Source: Ruminiclostridium sp.
GTDB taxonomy: Bacteria; Bacillota; Clostridia; Oscillospirales; Ruminococcaceae
DNA length: 64,000 nucleotides
NCBI GenBank assembly: GCA_017635095.1
Contig: JAGBMA010000083.1
Location: forward strand, 1 to 64,000
Reading direction: 5' to 3'
Shown here: piece by piece, positions 24,551 to 33,307 of the stretch
Layout: every line of letters starts with the position of its first letter
How positions within the stretch are numbered: position 1 is the first letter of the stretch
The notes under the pieces: generated by a model
Databases searched by the model: none
What the model saw: the letters and a program-made list of their open reading frames with translations, nothing else
What the model was told of the DNA's origin: nothing
Translations under genes and position numbers: made by a program

Positions 24551-25405
24551 CTATTTGAGCGGCTGCATAAGCTTTTCGCTCACTGTGCTGTAAAAGCTTT
24601 TCTCGCCTATCTCCACGATAGACAGCTTGACCGACGAACGGTTTATAACGATCCTGTCCTCCGCTGCCACCTCTATACCGCTTCCGCCGTCTATGCTCAT
24701 GTTCACCCGGCTTCCCTCGTATTCCGCGTAAGACACGGTAATCGTGTCGTTCCCGCTGAATATCATGGGACGGTTAAGAAGTGTGTGCGCACAGAGGAAC
24801 GTAAGCTGGATGCATTCCACAGTAGGCTCGATTATCGGGCCGCCAGCGGAAAGCGCGTAGGCTGTGGAACCCGTGGGCGTACTGAAAATAAGCCCGTCCG
24901 CACGCACCCGGGTGACAGTGATACCGTTTATCTTCACCGTAAATTCCGGGAGCTTCGAGTTCACGTCCTTGAACAGGACGAGATCGTTGAGCGAGGTGTG
25001 ATCCTGCACGACCCCGTTCCGATGCAGTTTTGCGGACATCATCATGCGGCTGCTGAGGCTGTATTTTCCCGAGCCGAGCGCCGAAAGCTTATCGAGCTCG
25101 TCTGCATCTATCGCGGTCATGAACCCGAGCCTTCCGGTATTTATACCGATAAGGGGCTTTCCGGCAAAAGCCGCGCGCTTGCCCCATTTAAGCATCATTC
25201 CGTCGCCGCCTACCGTCATAAGCATATCGCTTTCCGCTATGATATTCCCGGAAGCGCTGTATTCAGCCCGCTCGTCGCTGTAATCTGCGCGGACGCTCTC
25301 ACTAAGCACCGGAGTAATGCCGTGCTCAATGAGCGCGTCGATCACCGACGGCATCGCCTCCATGCTCTTTTCCTTGCCGATGCACGGGCAGACGTATATC
25401 TTCAT
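24551..25405 (-). CDS. nadK: NAD kinase
   Basis: This 284-residue enzyme phosphorylates NAD to NADP. The motif TVGGDGMML near residue 65 holds the GGDG signature with the catalytic Asp, followed by INTGRLGFMT and TPTGSTAYALSAGGPI (near 165), all typical. It is cytoplasmic with normal length. It lies 14 nt after tlyA and before argR in the housekeeping operon. Confidence 0.95.
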   Translation of the reverse strand: MKIYVCPCIGKEKSMEAMPSVIDALIEHGITPVLSESVRADYSDERAEYSASGNIIAESDMLMTVGGDGMMLKWGKRAAFAGKPLIGINTGRLGFMTAIDADELDKLSALGSGKYSLSSRMMMSAKLHRNGVVQDHTSLNDLVLFKDVNSKLPEFTVKINGITVTRVRADGLIFSTPTGSTAYALSAGGPIIEPTVECIQLTFLCAHTLLNRPMIFSGNDTITVSYAEYEGSRVNMSIDGGSGIEVAAEDRIVINRSSVKLSIVEIGEKSFYSTVSEKLMQPLK

Positions 25406-25419
25406 AGCTGTATCATCTC

Positions 25420-26157
25420 CTACGGTATCATGAACCGCATCAGAAATTCCTTGTTGCCGTCACCGCCGGTTATTTTTGACGGGACGGTGCGGATATCTTC
25501 AAAGCCGAGTGCAGCCGCGAATTCCGTTATCTCTTTCACTGCTTTATCGTGCAGTTTCGGGTCACGTACCACTCCGCTCTTGCCTATCTTTGTTTTACCG
25601 AGCTCGAACTGCGGTTTTATCAGCACGCAGCCCACTGCGCCCGGTGCAGCAAAGCGCTTTATCTCCGGAAGCACGGCTTTCAGGGAAATAAACGAAACGT
25701 CCGCAGTCACGAAGCTCACACTCTCCGGTATAGCAGTCTCATCGGCGCTGCGGATATCCGTATTTTCCAGCGAGACAACGCGGCTGTCGGCGCGGAGCTT
25801 CGGGTCGAGCTGATCCGTTCCCACATCGACCGCGTAAACGCGTACCGCTCCGTTTTGCAGCATACAGTCGGTGAACCCGCCGGTCGATGCGCCGATATCA
25901 AGGCAGACGCAGTCCCGCGGAGATATCCCGAACGCTTCTATAGCGGTTTCGAGCTTCAGCCCGCCGCGCCCTACATATCTTGTAAGCGCAGAGGAAGCCG
26001 ATACTGCTATATCGTCCGTATCTTCGCACTGTTCGGACGGCTTTTCCGCCGTTACGCCGTTCACCGTCACACTGCCCTCTCTGATGAGCTGCGCGGCGGA
26101 GGTACGGCTCTTCGCAAGCCCTTTTTCGGTGAGTATTATGTCAAGTCTCTGTTTCAC
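25420..26157 (-). CDS. tlyA: TlyA family rRNA methyltransferase/hemolysin-like protein
   Basis: This 245-residue protein has an N-terminal S4 RNA-binding domain (QRLDIILTEKGLAKSR to SVTVNG, residues 2-60) joined to an FtsJ-like SAM-dependent methyltransferase domain with LDIGASTGGFTDCML near 85 and FVTADVSFISL near 150. TlyA proteins 2'-O-methylate rRNA. The start is GTG and overlaps the dxs coding end by 17 nt. The upstream ribosome binding site is weak, consistent with coupled translation. The dxs-tlyA-nadK-argR-recN order is common in Clostridia. Confidence 0.93.
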   Translation of the reverse strand: MKQRLDIILTEKGLAKSRTSAAQLIREGSVTVNGVTAEKPSEQCEDTDDIAVSASSALTRYVGRGGLKLETAIEAFGISPRDCVCLDIGASTGGFTDCMLQNGAVRVYAVDVGTDQLDPKLRADSRVVSLENTDIRSADETAIPESVSFVTADVSFISLKAVLPEIKRFAAPGAVGCVLIKPQFELGKTKIGKSGVVRDPKLHDKAVKEITEFAAALGFEDIRTVPSKITGGDGNKEFLMRFMIP

Positions 26158-27946
26158 TTCTGTGTCTCTCTGTCCTTGCAGCTATATGCGCCGCGTCAAG
26201 TCCCGCCTCCGCAAGCTGGGTGTCCGTATCTGCCGCGGGCGCAGGGGCTTCAATGGCGGTGATGTGATACTTTCCGGTAAACCCGCGCTCATAAAGCCTG
26301 CAAAGGAACTTCTCGGCGATCCCGCCGCTCCTCATGCTTTCCTCAAAGAAGAACACCCGCTTGTAGCGAAGTGCAGTTTCTACGGCTTCTTCCGGTATCG
26401 GATAGATCTTCAGCAGCGTCAGTGTATCAGCACTGTCAACGCTTTGCGCACCGAGCGATATCCTGCCGTATGTCACGATGAGGGTATCGCTGCCGTTCCC
26501 GGAAAGGTAACAATCGCTGTACTCGCTCACGCTTCCCTCGGGGCATATCCCGCGGGGATATCGCACTGCGGCTATACAATCGGACTGCAGAGCTTTTTCT
26601 ATGCACATTTCAAGCGTAGCTTCATCGAAAGGCGACCAGATGGCGGTTCCGGGAACCGAACTTAGCATCGGCACATCGTAGATGCCCTGATGCGTTTCGC
26701 CGTCCTCGCCCACAAATCCCGCACGATCAATAAAGAGGACAATATGCTTCCTTTCGATGGACGCATCGTGAACGAGCTGGTCGAAACAGCGCTGCAAAAA
26801 TGTCGAATACACCGCGAACACCGGTACCATGCCCTGTGAAGCAAGCCCGCAGCAGAACGTGAGTGCGTGCTGTTCGGCGATACCCACATCAAAGAAGCGC
26901 TCCGGATACGCTTTCGCGATATGCTCAAGCCCCGTTGCGTACTTCATCGCGGCAGTTACCGCGCATATCCGTTCATCTTTCTCCGCAAGCCTAAGCAGTT
27001 TCTTTCCTGCCAGCTCGGAGTAACTCCTGCTGCGCAATCCGGTGTGATTTCCACGGGCAACGCCGTGGTATTCGCCGGAGTTGAGCTCGGCGGGTCTGTA
27101 GCCCTTGCCTTTTTTTGTCTTTATGTGAACGATGCAGGGTTCGTTCGTCATCTTCGCGATCTCAAGTATCTCAATGAGCTTCTCAACGTCATGACCGTTC
27201 ACCGGTCCATAGTATTTAAGCCCGAGACTCTCGAAAATATTGCTCTGGTATATTGCAAATTTAACAAGATCCTTCGTTCCGCTTATCGACTTTGAGATCT
27301 CCTTGCCGACTTCGGAATGGGAGAGGAACTCCTTTACAGCCTCTTTCTTGTTGAAATACGAGCGTGACGAGCGCATTCTCGTCAGATAGTCCGAGACTGT
27401 GCCCTTACTGCGGGAGATCGACATTTCGTTGTCGTTGAGCACAACGATCAGGTTCTTTACCGACCTGTCGAGATTATTGAGTCCCTCATAGGCTTCTCCG
27501 CCTGTAAGAGCACCGTCGCCTATTACCGCAACAACGCTTCCGCTGCTGCCCTCAAGCTGCATAGCCTTCGCGATACCGAGCGCCGCCGAAACGGAAATGC
27601 TGCTGTGACCGCCTATGAACGCGTCATGCTCGCTCTCGGTGCTTCTCGGGAACCCGGATATGCCGCCGGCAGAGCGGAGCTTTCCGAATCCCGCGTACCT
27701 TCCGGTGATTATCTTGTGTGTGTAGCATTGATGACCCACGTCAAAAACAATTTTATCCCCGGGAGTGGAGAAAACGCTGTGCAGCGCTACGGTAAGTTCC
27801 ACTGTCCCGAGGTTCGACGCGAGATGACCGCCGGAGCCGGAAACGTTCTCTATAAGGAACTCGCGTATCTCATCACATAACTGCTTTTTTCCGGCTATGT
27901 CAAGGCTTTTGATGAATTCAGGACTTATCTCGTCGGATAAGAGCAT
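26141..27946 (-). CDS. dxs: 1-deoxy-D-xylulose-5-phosphate synthase
   Basis: This 601-residue thiamine diphosphate enzyme condenses pyruvate and glyceraldehyde 3-phosphate in the first step of the MEP isoprenoid pathway. The TPP motif GDGALTGGEAYEGLNN is near residue 140, the linker HIKTKKGKGYRPAE near 280, and the transketolase-like second half contains DRAGFVGEDGETHQG and YPRGICPEGS. It sits two genes after ispA, grouping isoprenoid functions. It is slightly shorter than the ~620-residue average but complete. Confidence 0.95.
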   Translation of the reverse strand: MLLSDEISPEFIKSLDIAGKKQLCDEIREFLIENVSGSGGHLASNLGTVELTVALHSVFSTPGDKIVFDVGHQCYTHKIITGRYAGFGKLRSAGGISGFPRSTESEHDAFIGGHSSISVSAALGIAKAMQLEGSSGSVVAVIGDGALTGGEAYEGLNNLDRSVKNLIVVLNDNEMSISRSKGTVSDYLTRMRSSRSYFNKKEAVKEFLSHSEVGKEISKSISGTKDLVKFAIYQSNIFESLGLKYYGPVNGHDVEKLIEILEIAKMTNEPCIVHIKTKKGKGYRPAELNSGEYHGVARGNHTGLRSRSYSELAGKKLLRLAEKDERICAVTAAMKYATGLEHIAKAYPERFFDVGIAEQHALTFCCGLASQGMVPVFAVYSTFLQRCFDQLVHDASIERKHIVLFIDRAGFVGEDGETHQGIYDVPMLSSVPGTAIWSPFDEATLEMCIEKALQSDCIAAVRYPRGICPEGSVSEYSDCYLSGNGSDTLIVTYGRISLGAQSVDSADTLTLLKIYPIPEEAVETALRYKRVFFFEESMRSGGIAEKFLCRLYERGFTGKYHITAIEAPAPAADTDTQLAEAGLDAAHIAARTERHRSETET

Positions 27947-27961
27947 CTTCTCTCAACCCTT

Positions 27962-28462
27962 TCATAAATCAATAGGGAACACAAATCCTATAAGAATGCC
28001 GAGCAGAGCCCCGCACATGACCTGTATGGGAGTATGCCCGAGAAATTCCTTGAGCTCCTTGAAATCCTCTTCCGTCTCGGCGCTCTCGGACTCTATGTCA
28101 ACTTCCTCGTCAAGCTTTTCAACTATCTCGTCGTCAAGCTTATCCACCACCTTGCGGAGCCTGTTGATCTCACGGGCGTGCTGACCGGCTTCGCGGCGGA
28201 CTCCGCAGGCGTCATACATTACGATGAACGCAAATGACATCGCAAGCGATGCTTCTACCGAGTTCACTCCGCATACACGACAGGTGGTCATTGCAAGGGC
28301 ACAGACAAAAGCGGAATGCGACGAGGGCATTCCCCCCGCGCCCCAGATTCGCTCAAGCCTGAACGTCCTGTATTTAAGCGCATAAAGCAAAGTCTTGAGA
28401 AGCTGAGCCACCAGCCAGCTTACCGCCGCGGCAAACAAAACCACATTGATATATTCCGACAT
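27962..28462 (-). CDS. Divergent PAP2 (YuiD-like) membrane protein
   Basis: This 166-residue membrane protein carries the GGMPSSHSAFVCALA segment near residue 45, a PAP2-type phosphatase motif, with three to four hydrophobic segments. An unusual acidic, probably coiled insert (residues ~105-140, EIVEKLDEEVDIESESAETEED) precedes the closing FLGHTPIQVMCGALLG helix. The family is predicted to act on lipid phosphates. Its place between ispA and dxs suggests a link to undecaprenyl or other prenyl phosphate turnover, which is inference. It starts 1 nt before the ispA stop region. Confidence 0.85.
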   Translation of the reverse strand: MSEYINVVLFAAAVSWLVAQLLKTLLYALKYRTFRLERIWGAGGMPSSHSAFVCALAMTTCRVCGVNSVEASLAMSFAFIVMYDACGVRREAGQHAREINRLRKVVDKLDDEIVEKLDEEVDIESESAETEEDFKELKEFLGHTPIQVMCGALLGILIGFVFPIDL

Positions 28463-28463
28463 T

Positions 28464-29357
28464 TTACTTTTTCCTTCCGAGAAGCGACATTGTCAGCATC
28501 TTCACAAATTCGTTATCCTCAAAGCACTCCAGTGCGTTCATTGCCTTTTCCGTGTATTCCTTTGCAGTTTCCCCGGCCTTTGCAAGCCCGTACATACGCA
28601 CAAAGGTGTGCTTGTCATTGTCGGCATCGCTGCCGGTCATCTTTCCGAGAACTTCCGGGCTGCTCGTGACATCGAGAATGTCATCAACTATCTGGAACGC
28701 GAGCCCGAGAGCTTCCGCATATTCCGCCGCAGCCTCGGCGTACTTTTCCTCGTCCCCGCTCCCGGCGCAGTAAACTCCGCAGAGACACGCGGCTTTCAGA
28801 AGCGCCGATGTCTTCATCGAGTACATTGAGATGAGTACATCTCCCGCAAGCTCATTCCAGGCTTCTGCGGTATCTATCTGCTGACCGCCGATCATTCCCT
28901 CCGCACCGCACAGGTGAGCAAGGGCGTGTATGCATTTTGCTTTGGCAGGATCCGGTATCGACGCAGATCCGGCTATCGTCTCAAACGGAAGTATTGCCAG
29001 CATATCGCCTGCAAGCAGAGCCGTTGTCTCTCCGAAAGCCTTGTGGCAGCTCGGTTTTCCGCGCCGCAGATCATCGTTGTCCATACACGGCAGGTCATCG
29101 TGTATGAGCGAATATGTATGCATATATTCCACGGCGCAGGCCGCGTCGAGGGCATTTTCCCGCTTTCCGCCGCACATCTCGCAGAATGCAAGCACAAGTA
29201 CCGGGCGAATGCGTTTTCCGCCTGCAGAAAGACTGTACTTCGCGGCCTTCACGACCTCGCCCTGGGGCGTTACCTCCGGCGGGAACACATCGTAAAGACG
29301 GCTTTCCACAAGCGCGGTGTACTCCTCAAGCATTTCCTTCTCAGACTGCTCCGCCAT
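28464..29357 (-). CDS. ispA: Polyprenyl (farnesyl) diphosphate synthase
   Basis: This 297-residue trans-isoprenyl diphosphate synthase couples isopentenyl diphosphate to allylic diphosphates. The first aspartate-rich motif HDDLPCMDNDD (near residue 83) and second motif QIVDDILD (near 225) are intact, with GKRIRPVL upstream. Residues before the first motif are compatible with a short-chain (C15) product. It overlaps the xseB 3' end by 17 nt, with AAAGGA before the ATG. With dxs and the PAP2-like gene it forms the isoprenoid part of the operon. Confidence 0.93.
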   Translation of the reverse strand: MAEQSEKEMLEEYTALVESRLYDVFPPEVTPQGEVVKAAKYSLSAGGKRIRPVLVLAFCEMCGGKRENALDAACAVEYMHTYSLIHDDLPCMDNDDLRRGKPSCHKAFGETTALLAGDMLAILPFETIAGSASIPDPAKAKCIHALAHLCGAEGMIGGQQIDTAEAWNELAGDVLISMYSMKTSALLKAACLCGVYCAGSGDEEKYAEAAAEYAEALGLAFQIVDDILDVTSSPEVLGKMTGSDADNDKHTFVRMYGLAKAGETAKEYTEKAMNALECFEDNEFVKMLTMSLLGRKK

Positions 29358-29526
29358 TGTCTATCCTTTCGACCTCAAGCTTAGCCGCGTCTATGTCCTT
29401 CCGGCAGATCTCCACAAGCTTCGCCGCCTCGCTGTACAGCGCGACCGCCTTCTCCAGCGGGAGATCCTTGTCGTCCATTTCCTCGGATATCTCGTTAAGT
29501 CTCTTGTAAGCTTCTTCAAACTTCAT
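29341..29526 (-). CDS. xseB: Exodeoxyribonuclease VII small subunit
   Basis: This 61-residue helical protein, MKFEEAYKRLNEISEEMDD..., with the typical LPLEKAVALYSEAAKLVEICR helix, pairs with XseA. The ATG at 29526 starts 1 nt after the xseA stop, with AAGGA upstream. A longer frame to 29565 would extend into xseA and has no site. Several XseB chains coat the XseA rod in the active enzyme. Confidence 0.92.
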   Translation of the reverse strand: MKFEEAYKRLNEISEEMDDKDLPLEKAVALYSEAAKLVEICRKDIDAAKLEVERIDNGGAV

Positions 29527-29527
29527 A

Positions 29528-30799
29528 TCATTTATCCTTCTGAACTCCCTCGACTGCAGCTTCAATGCTTCCGTCGGAGAGCCTTATCCTTATTTTGTCA
29601 CCCTCGCGTACATCTCCGGCACTCATGAGCACCTTATCACCGCTGTAGGTTATGGAATATCCCCGCAGGAGCACCGCGAGCGGATTCAGCAGCTCTATCA
29701 CCGACGCGGTATGCACGAAGGCGTTCTCTTTTGCATCGACAGCGGCTTTTGCGCTTCTTCTGATACCGGAATAGACATCGGTGCACTGCCGCGTGCGCTC
29801 TTCGAGGATACGCTCCATCTGCATTCTGAGCTTTTCTGCTGCAGGAGCGAGCTTCTGCTCATTCGTCCTGAGCCGCTGCATAGGGCTCTTGGTTTTTATA
29901 GCCGTTCCGGTCATGCTCACCGCCACAGTCTTTCTGTCGAGTACTCTGTAAAGCGACACGCCGATTGCGCGCTTCTTCTCATCAAGCTTGTACAGCATTT
30001 CCCGCATATCCGGCACGGCTATCTGGGCGGCTTTCGTGGGTGTGGACGCGCGTTCGTCCGCAACGAAGTCGGCTATTGTAAAATCCGTTTCGTGCCCGAC
30101 AGCGGAGATCGTTGGTATGCGGCTCGCGAATATCGCTCTTGCCACCGATTCATCGTTGAACGCGGAGAGATCCTCTGCCGAACCGCCGCCCCTGCCGAAG
30201 ATTATGAGATCCGCGTCCGTGCCGTTGGCAATACCCAGCGCAGATACTATGGACGCGGGGGCGTATTCGCCCTGCACGGCGGCGGGAATGAACACGATCT
30301 TCACTTCCGGACAGCGGCTCCCTATGTTCTGCAGTATATCATGCAGCACCGCGCCGGATTCCGATGTTATCACGCATATCTTCCGCGGCATTTCGGAGAG
30401 CCTCCGCTTCTGACGGAACAGCCCCTCGGCTTCGAGCTTTGCCTTGAGCTCGGCGAATCTTGCGGCAAGCTCGCCCTCGCCCCCTGCACTTACATCGGCG
30501 GCAACTATCTGGTAGTAGCCACCCGGCTCGTAGCACTTTACTGTCCCGCGGACAACTACCGCCATTCCGTCTTCGAGCGCAGTTTTTATGTTCTGAGCGG
30601 TGTTTCGGAAGATAACCACTTTTATTGAAGCTTCATCGTCCTTGAGGGTGAAGTAGATATGTCCCGAGCGGGCATTCGGGCTGTAATTCGAGATCTCGCC
30701 CTTTACGCATAGATCCTCGAATGTCTTTTCCGAGCGGATCATGGACGCGATCTTTCGACCGAGCTGGGAGACGGTGACGGTAAGCGGCTTAGCCGTCAT
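29528..30799 (-). CDS. xseA: Exodeoxyribonuclease VII large subunit
   Basis: This 423-residue catalytic subunit of the single-strand-specific exonuclease has an N-terminal OB fold (residues 5-110, with CVKGEISNYSPNARSGHIYF), a nuclease domain holding IIFGRGGGSAEDLSAFNDE and AVGHETDFTIADFVADERASTP, then a long coiled C-terminus. The start overlaps nusB by 11 nt. The nusB-xseA-xseB-ispA order is standard in Firmicutes. Confidence 0.95.
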   Translation of the reverse strand: MTAKPLTVTVSQLGRKIASMIRSEKTFEDLCVKGEISNYSPNARSGHIYFTLKDDEASIKVVIFRNTAQNIKTALEDGMAVVVRGTVKCYEPGGYYQIVAADVSAGGEGELAARFAELKAKLEAEGLFRQKRRLSEMPRKICVITSESGAVLHDILQNIGSRCPEVKIVFIPAAVQGEYAPASIVSALGIANGTDADLIIFGRGGGSAEDLSAFNDESVARAIFASRIPTISAVGHETDFTIADFVADERASTPTKAAQIAVPDMREMLYKLDEKKRAIGVSLYRVLDRKTVAVSMTGTAIKTKSPMQRLRTNEQKLAPAAEKLRMQMERILEERTRQCTDVYSGIRRSAKAAVDAKENAFVHTASVIELLNPLAVLLRGYSITYSGDKVLMSAGDVREGDKIRIRLSDGSIEAAVEGVQKDK

Positions 30800-31208
30800 T
30801 ACTGCCCACCGACCTTATGTAGCTGCCGAGAATGCCGTTGATGAAACCGCTGTCCTGCTTGTCCGCGTACTTCTTCGACAGCTCTATTGCCTCGTTGACC
30901 GCACCCTTCGGGGGGATCTTGTCGCTGTACTTTATCTCGTAGAGCGCGAGCCGCAGTATCGTCTTGTTCACTTTCGGGATACGCGATACCTCACGGGTCT
31001 TGCTGTATTCCGCTATGATGGTGTCAAGCTCCTCGTATTTCGATATGACAGCCTCCGCGGTCTTTATCATCTCCGGGGTGACTGTCATCTCGTAGGCTTC
31101 CTCGCACGCGCCCGCAAGCTCAGCCACTTCCGTCCCGGAAAGTTCGTTCTGGAACAAAAGCAGGAACACGCCCTCGCGTACCTCTCTTCTTGTAAGTTTT
31201 TCACTCAT
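30789..31208 (-). CDS. nusB: Transcription antitermination factor NusB
   Basis: This 139-residue all-helical protein binds boxA RNA with ribosomal protein S10 during rRNA transcription. Family features include the early REVREGVFLLLFQNE helix and the C-terminal LALYEIKYSDKIPPKGAVNEAIELSKKY. It lies downstream of asp23 with a hairpin between (31249-31274), so its level may be set partly by read-through. It overlaps xseA at its 3' end. Confidence 0.93.
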   Translation of the reverse strand: MSEKLTRREVREGVFLLLFQNELSGTEVAELAGACEEAYEMTVTPEMIKTAEAVISKYEELDTIIAEYSKTREVSRIPKVNKTILRLALYEIKYSDKIPPKGAVNEAIELSKKYADKQDSGFINGILGSYIRSVGSNDG

Positions 31209-31248
31209 TGCAATTATCCGTTCCTGTATAATATTTTAACGCCGTTCA

Positions 31249-31274
31249 GCCCTCCGAAACCGTGAACGGAGGGC
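31249..31274 (-). terminator. Strong hairpin between asp23 and nusB
   Basis: GCCCTCCG/CGGAGGGC stem with a 10-nt loop lies just after the asp23 stop. On the minus strand it is followed by TTAAAA only after 9 nt, so it probably attenuates or stabilises the mRNA rather than ending transcription. Confidence 0.5.
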
Positions 31275-31281
31275 GAAGATT

Positions 31282-31635
31282 TTATTTTCCTTTGATGCCG
31301 ACGATCTTGACATTCACCTTCGAGACGGCGATGCCGGTCATGTTCTGAACAGACGACTTGACGTGCTCCTGCACTTGTTTGCCGACCTCATAAGCCTGAT
31401 AGCCGGATTCTGTTATGACCTCTATGTCGATAGCGGCGGAATCCGCGTCGAGCCTGACCCTTATCGGGGAGACGAGCTTTGCTGTGAGCGGAGCTCCCGA
31501 AAGGACTGCAAGCTTATTCACCGAATTTACCGCCACGCCCTCGACCTCGGACGCTGCAGTCTCGGCAATGCTCATGATAACGTTTGTGGAGACCTTGAGA
31601 GATCCCGCTGATGAACCTACTGTATTTATGTCCAT
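31282..31635 (-). CDS. Asp23/Gls24 family envelope stress protein
   Basis: This 117-residue protein has the Asp23 pattern: VSTNVIMSIAETAASEVEGV near residue 20, a central strand, IDIEVITESGYQAYEVGKQV, and a C-terminal VNVKIVGIKG. Members associate with the cell envelope and respond to stress. The ATG at 31635 has GGAGG 5 nt before it, while the frame is open to 31683. A consensus promoter lies 60 nt upstream. It heads the operon that continues through nusB to dut. Confidence 0.88.
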   Translation of the reverse strand: MDINTVGSSAGSLKVSTNVIMSIAETAASEVEGVAVNSVNKLAVLSGAPLTAKLVSPIRVRLDADSAAIDIEVITESGYQAYEVGKQVQEHVKSSVQNMTGIAVSKVNVKIVGIKGK

Positions 31636-31695
31636 GATGTACCTCCGGATTTCTGCGGTGACCGGAAAAAAGGCTCCGGCCATTCAATCCATTCT

Positions 31696-31724
31696 ATTAT
31701 ACCACAAAAATCCGAAAAGTACAA
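31696..31724 (-). promoter_or_regulatory. Sigma-A promoter of the asp23-nusB-xse-isp operon
   Basis: The minus strand has TTGTAC (31719-31724), 17-nt spacer, TATAAT (31696-31701). The -35 box directly abuts the spoIIIAH stop codon. Confidence 0.8.
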
Positions 31725-32297
31725 CTATTTTATTTCAACAATTGTAATATTTTCTGCAGGAACGCTCATCTCGCCGAGAAGAGTGCTTTTTATCTGTGCT
31801 GCCTGGGCTGTGTCGAGCCCCTCGGTCTTGACTACGATGTTCGCTGCGGAATCAGTGAGGTAACATAGAGCATCGGAGAAGCCCTGCGCCTTGAGCAGGC
31901 TTTCTATGCGGGATTCCTTTTCTATGTAGCTGCTCACCTCACGGACGTCCTCCGAGATGACGGCAAGTTCGTCGGAAGTGCTGTCACCGCCATAGTAAAA
32001 GCTCTGGAGCACTTCTATGGACTCATCGCGGCTCCTCTGCTTGTCGAGACGCGCCTTTGCAAAATACTCGTCGGAATCCGTGGAGCTGATGGAGATGTCG
32101 CCGTCGGAAGTATCCGCCCCTACGAAGCGTATCTCACCGTATGTGGCAGTCTCCGTCTTTTCACTGTCGGTAGTCTCGACCGGCTTGTTGGCATAAACGA
32201 AGTTCACATAAACTGCCGCGCCCAGAAGCACCGCAAGCCCGGCTACCGCGATCTGTTTTCTGCCGATGATAAGGTTTAGTCTTTTGCCAAATTTCAT
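31725..32297 (-). CDS. spoIIIAH: Stage III sporulation protein AH
   Basis: This 190-residue protein has one N-terminal membrane segment (residues ~17-37) and a periplasm-like domain of the YscJ/FliF ring-building type (residues ~105-190, with RIESLLKAQGFSDALCYL and IVVKTEGLD). In sporulation the mother-cell SpoIIIAH binds forespore SpoIIQ across the intermembrane space to form the channel. GGAGG lies before the ATG. It is the last gene of the operon. The sporulation link is fixed by the seven genes upstream. Confidence 0.93.
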   Translation of the reverse strand: MKFGKRLNLIIGRKQIAVAGLAVLLGAAVYVNFVYANKPVETTDSEKTETATYGEIRFVGADTSDGDISISSTDSDEYFAKARLDKQRSRDESIEVLQSFYYGGDSTSDELAVISEDVREVSSYIEKESRIESLLKAQGFSDALCYLTDSAANIVVKTEGLDTAQAAQIKSTLLGEMSVPAENITIVEIK

Positions 32298-32342
32298 AAT
32301 GTTCCTCCATTGTTCATGTTTTTGTGCTTTGTGAAATATGCG

Positions 32343-32801
32343 TCAGCGGCTTCCCGCAACGCTTATATGCAGTGAGCTGATCCCGAAGACCCCCGAGACC
32401 GCGTCCACTACCTTTTCTCTGACAGTAACGCTGTCGCCGCCGTCACATACCACGATCACTCCCCTCACCTTCGGCGCAGTCACCGAAACGAGCATATCCG
32501 CGTTCTTGCCGTATTCTGTCCGCTCCGACGTATCGAGCGTGACCATGACGCTTGCTTCACCGACTCCGCCGATATGCGAAAGTATCTCGGTGAGCCGCTC
32601 TTCAAGGCCGTGTTCATATTCCTCCAGATCCACGGCAGCAGCTCCCGCCGATGCGTTTTCTGACTTCCCGCCGTTTCCTTTCAGGAGCCCCGAAAGTGCC
32701 GCAAACAGTATGACCGCCGCACAGACGGCAAATATGATCTTCAGAGCCTTGTCTGTTTTAAGCAGCTCTTTAAGCTCGCCGAAGCCTATGACAGCCTTCA
32801 T
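32343..32801 (-). CDS. spoIIIAG: Stage III sporulation protein AG
   Basis: This 152-residue protein has one membrane segment near residues 23-40 and a C-terminal ring-building domain with YEHGLEERLTEILSHIGGVGEASVMVTLDT, the typical SpoIIIAG motif. It forms a large ring in the mother-cell-forespore channel. It is shorter than the Bacillus protein (~229 residues) because the linker is reduced. The start overlaps the spoIIIAF stop by 4 nt. Confidence 0.92.
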   Translation of the reverse strand: MKAVIGFGELKELLKTDKALKIIFAVCAAVILFAALSGLLKGNGGKSENASAGAAAVDLEEYEHGLEERLTEILSHIGGVGEASVMVTLDTSERTEYGKNADMLVSVTAPKVRGVIVVCDGGDSVTVREKVVDAVSGVFGISSLHISVAGSR

Positions 32802-33295
32802 TGCACTTCACGTTCCTTCTTTGTGCGCGGATCCGTTTCCGCAGTCACCTTTATTTTTGTTCCTACGAGCCTTTTGACAAGAACAACAGCTCTGTCTGCG
32901 TACTGCTCATGATCTTCCCGTATGAAAACAAGCCTTATTTCACTAATAGATATGCTGCCGCTGTCCGAAATATTAACGCCGATGTAAATTTTTTCGGGAA
33001 CTATGTTCTCCTCCGCAAGCTTTTCCGAGATGAGCTTTCTCATCTCCCCTGCAACCTCTTCCGAGGTAAGCTGTCGGAGCTGAACACTGTAGTCCGTGTA
33101 CGACGTGTCGGCGGAGAGTATGTCGGATATATCCCCGAAAGGCAGGACGCCGCTTAACGCATTTATCACCGAAACTGCAAAAAAACAGGCCACAAGAAGC
33201 TTTATCTGGGCGCTGAAACGGTCGGCAGGCACCAGCGCCTTATAGACCGAGGTCATAAGTGCGGTCACACATACCGAGAGCAGCAGTTCTTTCAT
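32798..33295 (-). CDS. spoIIIAF: Stage III sporulation protein AF
   Basis: This 165-residue protein has two N-terminal hydrophobic segments (residues ~3-20 and ~28-50) and a soluble ring-building-type C-terminal domain with AEENIVPEKIYIGVNISDSGSISISEIRL. SpoIIIAF is a membrane component of the SpoIIIA-SpoIIQ complex. It sits between spoIIIAE and spoIIIAG as in Bacillus and Clostridium, with a 12-nt gap before it and a 4-nt overlap after it. Confidence 0.9.
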   Translation of the reverse strand: MKELLLSVCVTALMTSVYKALVPADRFSAQIKLLVACFFAVSVINALSGVLPFGDISDILSADTSYTDYSVQLRQLTSEEVAGEMRKLISEKLAEENIVPEKIYIGVNISDSGSISISEIRLVFIREDHEQYADRAVVLVKRLVGTKIKVTAETDPRTKKEREVQ

Positions 33296-33307
33296 ATAAA
33301 CACTTCC

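Noticed and set aside
24491..25813. 440-codon open frame on the + strand
   Set aside because: It lies opposite argR, nadK and tlyA, which have full family motifs and coupled starts. The + frame has no ribosome site or recognisable domain.
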